DNA from: Flavobacteriales bacterium UBA7690
GTDB lineage: Bacteria > Bacteroidota > Bacteroidia > Flavobacteriales_F > PHOS-HE28
Assembly: GCA_002482775.1 (NCBI GenBank)
Contig: DLGQ01000102.1
Coordinates: 1 to 32,035, forward strand
DNA: 32,035 nucleotides
Direction of reading: 5' to 3'
Below the pieces are notes generated by a model. The model did not search any database, had not been told where the DNA came from, and saw only the letters and a program-made list of their open reading frames with translations. The position numbers were made by a program, and so were the translations under genes. Shown here piece after piece: positions 1-6,472 of the stretch; the stretch's first letter is position 1; each line of letters begins with the position of its first letter.

Positions 1-53
1 AGAGCACTACCTCGACAAGGTAGGGGTCGCTGGTTCGAATCCGGCATCGCCCA
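1..53 (+). tRNA. tRNA-Val (GAC), 3' part
   Basis: The 5' acceptor strand and most of the D arm lie off the left edge. The anticodon arm is CTACC / loop TCGACAA / GGTAG (positions 9-25), with anticodon GAC, so it should decode GUC/GUU valine codons. The variable loop is followed by a T arm (29-45) with the loop TTCGAAT closed by a 5-bp stem. The 3' acceptor strand ATCGCCC and discriminator A end at 53. CCA is not encoded. The base at position 33 is C rather than the almost universal U. Anticodon identity is clear from the stem; the amino acid follows from the code. Confidence 0.9.
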
Positions 54-70
54 CACAGTCCGAATAGAAC

Positions 71-91
71 GGCCGGCATTCCCGGTCTTTT
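71..91 (+). terminator. tRNA terminator
   Basis: A 6-bp GC stem, GGCCGG (71-76) with CCGGTC (82-87, one G-U pair), closes a 5-nt loop and is followed by TTTT at 88-91. It lies 18 nt after the tRNA 3' end. From 92 to 259 I see no recognisable gene or promoter box. Confidence 0.6.
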
Positions 92-259
92 CAAGTACAC
101 CAGCGCCGGCTTCCTCTCCCAGGCGGCCGAATTCAACGCTGATGAGTTACACGAACAAGTCCAATAGCGGTCTCTGGCTCGCACACGAGGGAATTTCTGC
201 GGGTTGGGGTGTGACCCTTTCGGCCTAACGCGTCTCAACGCCGAATTCGCTCTCCCCTC

Positions 260-844
260 GTGTTTTTCAAGAAGAAGGCCAAGCCGGTCATCCAGCTTAG
301 CGACGAAGAACTCGTTGCAGAGCTTCAGCGTGTCATGGACGCTGACCGGTTCGGCGTGCTTTATGATCGGTACTCCGCTAAGGTGTACCAGAAGTGCATG
401 GGAATGACCCGCAACAAGGACGTTTCGCATGATCTGGTACACGATATCTTCTTGAAAGCCTTTGTCAACCTGGCCAAGTTCGATCATCGTAGTAAGTTCG
501 GGACATGGTTGTACAGTATCACCTACAACTATTGTCTGGACCACCTGCGGAAGAACCAACGGCAGCGCACGAGCGATCTGGAGGACGATATGTTGGAAGA
601 TGGTGCGGAAGAACGTTTCGAGACCGAACTCCTTTCGGTGCGTTCGGACCGGTTGGGGGCGGTTCTGGATGCGATGGAACCGAGTGACCGGGCCATTTTG
701 TTGATGAAGTACCAGGACGAGCTTTCGGTGAAGGACATGATGGACGTGCTCGGCCTGACGGAAAGTGCAGTGAAGATGAGGTCCATGAGGGCCCGTGAGC
801 GCGCGCTGGCGAAGTATCACCAACTCTACCGGGAAGAGCCATGA
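260..844 (+). CDS. ECF-type RNA polymerase sigma factor
   Basis: A 194-aa sigma-70 family protein of the extracytoplasmic function class, which directs core RNA polymerase to a stress regulon. Region sigma-2 spans about residues 28-96 and includes YDRYSAKVYQKCMGM and the region 2.4-like stretch FGTWLYSITYNYCLDHLRK. Sigma-4 (about 130-185) has a helix-turn-helix around LSVKDMMDVLGLTESAVKMR. The start is GTG at 260; no better in-frame ATG lies upstream before the N-terminal lysine-rich stretch, and there is no obvious Shine-Dalgarno. The stop overlaps the next gene by four bases (ATGA), so the downstream small protein is likely translationally coupled. No classical anti-sigma membrane protein is adjacent. 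The two mechanosensitive channels behind it suggest envelope or osmotic stress control, which is inference. Confidence 0.9.
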   Translation: MFFKKKAKPVIQLSDEELVAELQRVMDADRFGVLYDRYSAKVYQKCMGMTRNKDVSHDLVHDIFLKAFVNLAKFDHRSKFGTWLYSITYNYCLDHLRKNQRQRTSDLEDDMLEDGAEERFETELLSVRSDRLGAVLDAMEPSDRAILLMKYQDELSVKDMMDVLGLTESAVKMRSMRARERALAKYHQLYREEP

Positions 845-1086
845 GCGACAATCCGTTCAAGATCATCAGGTCCACGGACCTCCCCCCCGAACACTTGCGC
901 AGCGAGGTGATCGGTAGCGTGAAATTCGTGATGATGCTCATGCGTGTGCTGCAATTATTCGTTGCCGACCCGAGCGCTGCGCTGTTCGAAAAGGTGCGGC
1001 TTGTAGGCGGTACTGGCCCTTCCCGCAGAGACGACCCATCTTCTACCTCTTCCGACCCTTCCGATCTCCCACCAACCCGCTCTTGA
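841..1086 (+). CDS. small conserved protein coupled to ECF sigma factor
   Basis: An 81-aa protein whose ATG overlaps the sigma-factor stop (ATGA at 841-844). Residues 1-50 look folded: a short basic start, then a predicted helix with a run of hydrophobic residues (VKFVMMLMRVLQLFVADP). Residues 58-81 are a disordered tail rich in Ser, Pro and Asp. I know no named domain. From memory, small proteins with a similar pattern (a 'P-E-x-L-x-x-x-V' helix followed by a hydrophobic helix ending in a short acidic loop) follow ECF sigma genes in other flavobacteria. It could be a sigma-factor partner or a membrane-peripheral regulator. The hydrophobic stretch is too short and too interrupted to be a clear membrane span. 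Confidence 0.6.
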   Translation: MSDNPFKIIRSTDLPPEHLRSEVIGSVKFVMMLMRVLQLFVADPSAALFEKVRLVGGTGPSRRDDPSSTSSDPSDLPPTRS

Positions 1087-1088
1087 CC

Positions 1089-1976
1089 ATGGACCTCGAT
1101 CAGTTCTTCCTACGTGTTTCGGCAGCTTTCAACAGGTACGCTGGCGCCTTCATCGATCGCTTACCTGCGGTTATCACCGGATTGGTGTTGCTGTTGGTAG
1201 GCTGGTTCATCGCCAAACTACTGAAGTGGTTCGTGGAACGCATCGGCGAGCGCACCATCGATCCGTTGGCCGAACGTTCCGGCATCGACCGTGCCATTGC
1301 GCGGTTCGGGGGCTTCACCATTTCGCGGCTCCTTGGCGCCGTCACGTGGTGGTTCACCATCCTATTGTTCGTTCTGGCCGCAGCTGATATCATGGGCATG
1401 GCCTTGGTGAGCTTGGCCGTGCAACGTGCGTTCGGCTTCATGCCAACCTTGTTCACCTCCCTGGCCATCTTCGTGCTAGGCATCTGGGGTGCCGATAAGG
1501 TGACGCGCGTGATCTCCCAGCTGAGCAATGTGGTGGAGCTTTCGGCAGGCCGCATCGTAGGTCGCATACTGGGCGTGATCACCGTGATCTTCGCCTCGAT
1601 CACCGCGTTGAACGTGGCTGGCGTGGATACCACCTTGATCACGGCCAATATCCAGATCATCCTCGCTGGCCTCCTGTTGGCCTTCGGGGTGGCCTATGGG
1701 TTCGCTGCACGTGATGTGCTCTCCAACATCTTGGGGAGCTATTATGGCAACGAGCGTTTCCATCCGGGTATGCGCGTGCGCGTGGGGGGGGATGAAGGCG
1801 TGATCGAACGCATAGACAGTGTGAGCATGACCTTGCGCAAGCACGACCGACTGGTGATGATCCCCAGCAGCCGCTTGGTGACCGAACGCATCGAAGTGCT
1901 CGACCAGCCTGCGCGCCCGGTGCGCGAACCTGCTACGCACATGGCAGAAGAGACGCACAAGGCTCCTTTCGCCTGA
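1089..1976 (+). CDS. mechanosensitive ion channel (MscS-like with conserved TM helix)
   Basis: An inner-membrane protein of 295 aa. It has an N-terminal conserved-TM-helix segment (about residues 20-42, LPAVITGLVLLLVGWFIAK) and about four further hydrophobic spans. The pore-lining-like helix has the sequence GLLLAFGVAYGFAARDVL (about 197-214). A short MscS beta domain follows (PGMRVRVGGDEGVIERI), including the PSSRLV-type motif. The large C-terminal alpha/beta cage domain of E. coli MscS is missing, so the protein is shorter than classical MscS at that end. A TTG at 1083 overlapping the preceding stop is an alternative start (+2 residues); I prefer ATG 1089. It follows the sigma operon directly and precedes a second MscS homologue. 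The expected role is release of solutes on hypo-osmotic shock. Confidence 0.85.
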   Translation: MDLDQFFLRVSAAFNRYAGAFIDRLPAVITGLVLLLVGWFIAKLLKWFVERIGERTIDPLAERSGIDRAIARFGGFTISRLLGAVTWWFTILLFVLAAADIMGMALVSLAVQRAFGFMPTLFTSLAIFVLGIWGADKVTRVISQLSNVVELSAGRIVGRILGVITVIFASITALNVAGVDTTLITANIQIILAGLLLAFGVAYGFAARDVLSNILGSYYGNERFHPGMRVRVGGDEGVIERIDSVSMTLRKHDRLVMIPSSRLVTERIEVLDQPARPVREPATHMAEETHKAPFA

Positions 1977-2013
1977 AGCATACTACCACCGAACCACCAA
2001 AACCACTGAATCG

Positions 2014-2856
2014 ATGGATACGAAAGACGGTATGCAACCCGTGGGCCAGCTCGGCGCATGGAGCGAGAAGGGCTGGGCGCTCGTGATGGAGTACGCACCC
2101 AAAGTGCTGATGGCGCTCATCGTCCTGTGGATCGGCTCGATGCTGATCCGCATGTTGGCGAACATGTTGAACAGGGTGTTGGATCGCCGGGGCGTAGAAC
2201 CTACTCTCAAGCGCTTCCTGCACAGCTTGGTCACCATCTCACTGCGGGTGTTGTTGTTCCTCACTGCCATCCAGATGATGGGTGTGCAGACCACGAGCTT
2301 CGTCGCCATCGTAGGTGCGGCAGGCTTAGCGGTCGGCCTTGCCCTGCAAGGCACGTTGGCCAACTTCGCCGGGGGCACGCTGATCCTGCTCTTCAAACCC
2401 TATAAACTGGGTGATCTGATCGAGGCGCAAGGTGTGCTCGGCAACGTGAAGGAGATCCAGATCTTCACCACCGTGCTGTTAACGCCAGAGAACAAGACGG
2501 CCATCATCCCCAACGGGGCCATGGCGAACGGAAACATCATCAATTACAGCGCGGATGGAAAGATGCGTGTGGATCTCACATTCGGCGTGGCCTATGGAGA
2601 ACCGTTGGACAAGGTGCGCAAGGTGCTGGAAGAGGTCATGAAGAACGACCCGCTGGTACTCCAGGATCCCGCACCGAGCGTAACGGTGAGCAAGTTGAAC
2701 TTGGAAGGAATCGAACTTGCCGTGCGTCCTTGGTGCGACCCGAAAGACTATTGGACCGTATACTTCGGAACTCTTGAGAAAGGCATCGTCGCTGTGCAAG
2801 CAGCGGGCATTAGCGGGCCAAAGCCAAGTATGACCATCAACAACAGAACCAACTGA
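2014..2856 (+). CDS. small-conductance mechanosensitive channel, MscS family
   Basis: A 280-aa protein close in layout to E. coli MscS. TM1 is at about 28-50 and TM2 at about 68-92. TM3 carries the hallmark glycine/alanine packing helix (GAAGLAVGLALQGTLANFAG). It is followed by the beta domain (KLGDLIEAQGVLGNVKEI, then IIPNGAMANGNIINYS) and the C-terminal alpha/beta cage domain to about residue 270. It is inserted in the inner membrane and opens under tension to jettison ions and osmolytes. The gene starts 37 nt after the previous channel and ends 11 nt before the DUF3078 gene, so it is very probably in the same transcript. It is not a duplicate of its neighbour: sequence and domain content differ clearly. 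Confidence 0.93.
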   Translation: MDTKDGMQPVGQLGAWSEKGWALVMEYAPKVLMALIVLWIGSMLIRMLANMLNRVLDRRGVEPTLKRFLHSLVTISLRVLLFLTAIQMMGVQTTSFVAIVGAAGLAVGLALQGTLANFAGGTLILLFKPYKLGDLIEAQGVLGNVKEIQIFTTVLLTPENKTAIIPNGAMANGNIINYSADGKMRVDLTFGVAYGEPLDKVRKVLEEVMKNDPLVLQDPAPSVTVSKLNLEGIELAVRPWCDPKDYWTVYFGTLEKGIVAVQAAGISGPKPSMTINNRTN

Positions 2857-2867
2857 ACTCTCCTTCG

Positions 2868-3821
2868 ATGAATCGTTCGCTACCTCTACTGTTCTCCCTG
2901 CTCGTTGCTGTTCCTGTCATTGGGCAGAACGATGTCGATAAAGCCGCACGCGATGCTTCTGCCGCCACCATGCAGGCCGGACTTCCCCCGGATACCGTGC
3001 CTGATGGGTGGAAGAAAAGCGGCATCATCAACATCAACATGACCCAGGTGAACCTCACCAACTGGGCTGCAGGTGGATTCAATACCATCAGCGGGATCGC
3101 CATGTTCAATGGAACGGCCAACTGGAAGAAAGGACGCAAGGCATGGGACAATAGCCTGGTGCTTGCCTTTGGTGGACAGCAGATCGCCAACGCAGCTCCC
3201 CAGAAGACGGAAGACCGTATCGAATTGAACAGCAAGTACGGGTATGAACTCAAGAAGAACCTCTACTTCGCCGGCATCTTCCAATTCAAGACCCAGTTCA
3301 CTGAAGGTTTCAACACGGAAGGCACACGGATCTCCAATTTTCTCGCACCAGCCTACACGCTTTTAGGCCTTGGCTTGGACTACAGGCCCAACGACAATTT
3401 CACGGTGTTCTTTTCGCCGGCCACCGCTCGTTTGATCGTGGTGAACGATGAAGCCCTTTTCGGTGGAAGTACCGATCCAGAGCTGCGTGTCTATGGGGTG
3501 AAGAATGGCAGCACCACCGAATTCGAGTTCGGCGGTTACTTGCGCCTACAATACAAACGCGAGTTGGCCAAGAACATCACCTTCCTTACCCGTGGCGACC
3601 TTTTCAGCAACTACTTGCGCAACCCCCAGAACATCGATGTGACCTGGGAGACACTTTGGACCTTCAAGGTGAACGAGTGGTTCGCCGCAACGCTGAACAC
3701 CATGCTGATCTATGATCACGACACGAAGTTACCCAAGACCGATGCGGAGGGGATCCCGTACATGGGCCCTGCTACACAGTTCAAGGAAACGCTCGGCATC
3801 GGGCTCAGCTTCAAACTCTGA
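2868..3821 (+). CDS. DUF3078 outer-membrane protein
   Basis: A 317-aa secreted protein with a signal peptide (MNRSLPLLFSLLVAVPVIGQ, cleavage after about residue 19). The body contains the DUF3078 signature: a tryptophan/asparagine-rich start (VNLTNWAAGGFNTISG), then alternating beta strands with many Gly and aromatic residues. It ends on a hydrophobic strand (LGIGLSFKL), as outer-membrane barrels do. DUF3078 is a Bacteroidota family of unknown role, presumed to be outer-membrane. The gene begins 11 nt after mscS and is the last gene before a strong terminator, so it belongs to the sigma/MscS operon. Confidence 0.85.
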   Translation: MNRSLPLLFSLLVAVPVIGQNDVDKAARDASAATMQAGLPPDTVPDGWKKSGIININMTQVNLTNWAAGGFNTISGIAMFNGTANWKKGRKAWDNSLVLAFGGQQIANAAPQKTEDRIELNSKYGYELKKNLYFAGIFQFKTQFTEGFNTEGTRISNFLAPAYTLLGLGLDYRPNDNFTVFFSPATARLIVVNDEALFGGSTDPELRVYGVKNGSTTEFEFGGYLRLQYKRELAKNITFLTRGDLFSNYLRNPQNIDVTWETLWTFKVNEWFAATLNTMLIYDHDTKLPKTDAEGIPYMGPATQFKETLGIGLSFKL

Positions 3822-3842
3822 CCTTGTACGCACCAGAAAGAG

Positions 3843-3862
3843 GGGCCGCAGCGATGCGGCCC
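3843..3862. terminator. bidirectional intrinsic terminator
   Basis: Perfect 8-bp stem GGGCCGCA / TGCGGCCC around the GNRA-type tetraloop GCGA, with TTCTTC after it on the plus strand and CTCTTT on the minus strand. It sits between convergent genes and can end both the DUF3078 operon and the glycosyltransferase transcript; its right edge is 4 nt from the latter's stop codon. Confidence 0.8.
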
Positions 3863-3866
3863 TTCT

Positions 3867-5852
3867 TCATTCCGGTTGGTATCCGAGCGATATGATCGGT
3901 GCCAACATCGCGTTCTGCACGGGGTTCGCACTGCGCCGATGGACCGCGAAACGCCTGGCGCGCACGTTTCCCTTACCGTGGTTGTAGATGTAGGTTTTCA
4001 GGAGAACATCCGCGGTCCGGTCGAACACCCAGGAGCGCGATACCGCCGCGATCAACGTCACGGTCCTGCCGCCAACATAGCTGTTCAATTCACTCCCACC
4101 GTAGTGCAAATTCTTCCCGTCGGCCAACAGTTCCGTGATCAACGATAGTTCGGTGCGCGCGGATGGTACGGCCAAGATCGCTTCAACCTCGATCAGGTCC
4201 TTTGCCACCAAGGGGTCATTAGAAAGTGGAAGCTCGCAGGCCACACCGAACTCGCGCCCTGCGAAGCTCCACCACCCCACACCGGTCCCATCGATCTCGA
4301 TCGGAAGGTCAGCATGGGAGGTACAGGGTCCTTGAGAACTATCCCCGGTTACCAATTCTGCGATGAGCTCACGGTCCTCCACAACGTGCCCTTGCGGTTC
4401 CTTACCGAACACCAAGACCTGGCCCTCCACATGGTCTTGGCGCTCCAAGAGATAGGGTAGATGGGCCTGCACGCGTGCTACGTGCTCGCTTGCTGCCCCA
4501 TTACTGAGCCCGAGGACGACATACTGCGGGCTTCTTGCCACAAGGATGCTGTCCAGGGCACCCGGGTCGATGGTCTTCCTCAGCTGAACATAGGGCAGTT
4601 CCGCTGCACCAAGCCCGAGGCGGTCCAGGTAGAATCGCACTTGCGGCTCCGGGGCATCAAAGAGCACCAAGGTCTTGCCGGGCCCGTTCTTGGATACGAC
4701 ATCCCGTGCCGTATTCACCATGGCCTCATAGCGCGAAGTATAGAAGACCGTATAGTGGTGGCGTTGGAAGATCAGCGAAGAAGTGGTGAAGGTGGCCGTG
4801 ATCGCACAGATCGCTATAGTTCCACCGCGGCCTAGCCCACGTAGGCCGGTGAACAAGGCGAAAAGAACATAAGGAAAGCTGAACAGCAGCATGGAATATT
4901 GGAGCACCGGCGCGCGCCAAATACTATAGGCATAACCAACCACCAACGGGAGCAGACCCCAGGCCGGCATGAACCAACGAGCAGGTCCTTGGTGTGCCGC
5001 TGATCCCGGTCTTCGTAAAAGCGCGAACACAAGCACGCAGCAAACCACGATGGCCAAGGCACCAGAGTAGTGCAGCAGCCATCGTACATGATCCACCAGC
5101 CAATACTTGTCCGGAGCGGCAAGCCAACCTGCCAGACCACCCCAGCCGAGCTGCTTGAGAACGATCGGTACGTTCGGAAGGTAGAGCAGTGCCACCGCCG
5201 CACACATCAACATGTATCGGTTGCGTTGTCGCTGTTCCACAAGGACCAGCCCTGTAACCGCCATGATGGCCGCGAGCATCAGCGCGAAGTGGTGCGTGTA
5301 CGCGGATAGTAGGAGGCCGATACCAGTGCCGATAAGCTGCTTGTGTCGCCCGAAAGCGATGAAGCGCGTCAGTTGGTCTGCAACGAGGGCCGTGGTGAAG
5401 AGGCCAGCAGCATAGGGCCGCGCGATCTGCCCATACATGACGCTGAACTGGAGGGTGGCGAGCAAGGTGAGGCTGAAAAGTGCCGTAGGAGCGGAGGTCC
5501 AAGCGAGGGCGGAACGGAACAGTAGGAACAGGGCTACCAGTGAGAACAGCACGAAAGGCAGCTTCACCGCCAAGGAGCTCATCCCGAAAAGCGAGGTCCA
5601 AGCCCACTCGAAGAACTGCACCCCCGGTGGATGCGTGTCCAGTTCGATCACACCGCGTTGGATGGTCTCCCTCAACGTGGGAAAGATGCGCACCAATGCG
5701 CTCAACTCATCATGCGTGAAGGGAAGGTCGGCGAGGTCCCAGAAGCGCAGGATGGCCGCTAACAGCAACACAGCCAAGAACGTCCATCGTACCCACCCTT
5801 CGCCCGGGAAGCTCGCCTCCCCGTACCGTGCGATATGGCGGCGCCATTCCAT
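3867..5852 (-). CDS. GT39-like membrane glycosyltransferase
   Basis: A 661-aa polytopic protein of the GT-C fold (PMT/ArnT-like, dolichyl- or polyprenyl-phosphate-sugar dependent). The first membrane helix (about 23-37) leads into the first periplasmic loop with the acidic pair D48-E49 (FTHDELSAL). The conserved DTHPPG motif is at 72-77, and YGQIARPYAAG follows further on. About ten hydrophobic spans cover roughly 23-365. The last 290 residues have no membrane helix and form a periplasmic domain of mixed alpha/beta character. Acceptor and sugar cannot be told from sequence. The start ATG lies 3 nt after the smpB stop, so it is read from the smpB promoter. The smpB link is probably positional only. 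Confidence 0.8.
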   Translation of the reverse strand: MEWRRHIARYGEASFPGEGWVRWTFLAVLLLAAILRFWDLADLPFTHDELSALVRIFPTLRETIQRGVIELDTHPPGVQFFEWAWTSLFGMSSLAVKLPFVLFSLVALFLLFRSALAWTSAPTALFSLTLLATLQFSVMYGQIARPYAAGLFTTALVADQLTRFIAFGRHKQLIGTGIGLLLSAYTHHFALMLAAIMAVTGLVLVEQRQRNRYMLMCAAVALLYLPNVPIVLKQLGWGGLAGWLAAPDKYWLVDHVRWLLHYSGALAIVVCCVLVFALLRRPGSAAHQGPARWFMPAWGLLPLVVGYAYSIWRAPVLQYSMLLFSFPYVLFALFTGLRGLGRGGTIAICAITATFTTSSLIFQRHHYTVFYTSRYEAMVNTARDVVSKNGPGKTLVLFDAPEPQVRFYLDRLGLGAAELPYVQLRKTIDPGALDSILVARSPQYVVLGLSNGAASEHVARVQAHLPYLLERQDHVEGQVLVFGKEPQGHVVEDRELIAELVTGDSSQGPCTSHADLPIEIDGTGVGWWSFAGREFGVACELPLSNDPLVAKDLIEVEAILAVPSARTELSLITELLADGKNLHYGGSELNSYVGGRTVTLIAAVSRSWVFDRTADVLLKTYIYNHGKGNVRARRFAVHRRSANPVQNAMLAPIISLGYQPE

Positions 5853-5855
5853 GGC

Positions 5856-6299
5856 TCAGTCTTGCCGGTCCAGATCGCGTTGCACGTCTTTGGCTTTCAG
5901 GCTATCGCGCTTATCATAGGTCTTCTTGCCCTTTGCCAATGCGATCTCCAGTTTGGCGAATCCGTTCTTGGCAATGAAGAGCCTGACAGGAACGATGGTC
6001 ATCCCCGTGTCGCGCAACTTGCGTTTCAGCTTGTCCAGTTCTTTGTGGTGGAGCAGCAGCTTCCGATCACGTTTCGGCTCGTGTACGTAATGGGGATTGG
6101 TCCCCCACGGGTTGATCTGCATCCCGCGAACCAGAAGATCACCACCTACGAAGGCACAATAAGCCTCGCCCATGGTGGCACCGTTGTTCCGGATGCTTTT
6201 GATCTCCGAACCCATCAGCACGATGCCACACTCGAAGGTGTCCAACAAGTGATAGTCGAACCCCGCTTTGCGGTTCTTTACGTCGATGGAGGAGGACAT
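5856..6299 (-). CDS. smpB: SsrA-binding protein SmpB
   Basis: A 147-aa protein of normal SmpB length. It binds tmRNA and delivers it to stalled ribosomes for trans-translation. Characteristic parts are the N-terminal strand NRKAGFDYHL, GIVLMGSEIKSIR (about 25-37), INPWGTNPHYVHEPKRDRKLLLH and the basic C-terminal tail KGKKTYDKRDSLKAKDV, which folds in the mRNA channel. The tmRNA gene is not in this window. A TAnnTTCG box lies 7 nt upstream of the ATG. Confidence 0.97.
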   Translation of the reverse strand: MSSSIDVKNRKAGFDYHLLDTFECGIVLMGSEIKSIRNNGATMGEAYCAFVGGDLLVRGMQINPWGTNPHYVHEPKRDRKLLLHHKELDKLKRKLRDTGMTIVPVRLFIAKNGFAKLEIALAKGKKTYDKRDSLKAKDVQRDLDRQD

Positions 6300-6306
6300 G
6301 GGAGCG

Positions 6307-6314
6307 CGAAGCTA
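6307..6314 (-). promoter_or_regulatory. probable -7 box for smpB
   Basis: TAGCTTCG on the minus strand, one base from the Bacteroidota consensus TAnnTTTG, 7 nt before the ATG. A TTGG that could serve as the -33 element ends about 23 nt upstream. A 12-bp perfect palindrome (6319-6330, GCTCCATGGAGC) lies in the spacer. Confidence 0.45.
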
Positions 6315-6472
6315 CATTGCTCCATGGAGCTACTAGCCAATTGTGGATCCCTTCAATACCGAAGGTGCGATATGCCGGGGGTGTACAGCCCCGTGAACAG
6401 TTCGAGGATCTGGACACGATCTTACAGTTCGTAGCGACCACCCTCGACCTCGAAGAATGTTCACCGCACCGT

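Noticed and set aside
92..259. Open stretch after the tRNA terminator reading ...KYTSAGFLSQAAEFN up to a stop codon
   Set aside because: It has no start codon after the tRNA and crosses the terminator hairpin. I could not match it to any family or attachment-site duplication.
204..407. Short frame starting in the tRNA-sigma spacer
   Set aside because: It overlaps the sigma factor in another frame, is Ser/Arg-rich and shows no family resemblance.
1089..2856. Recent tandem duplication of mscS
   Set aside because: The two channels differ in pore-helix sequence and domain content (one lacks the C-terminal cage), so they are distant paralogues.
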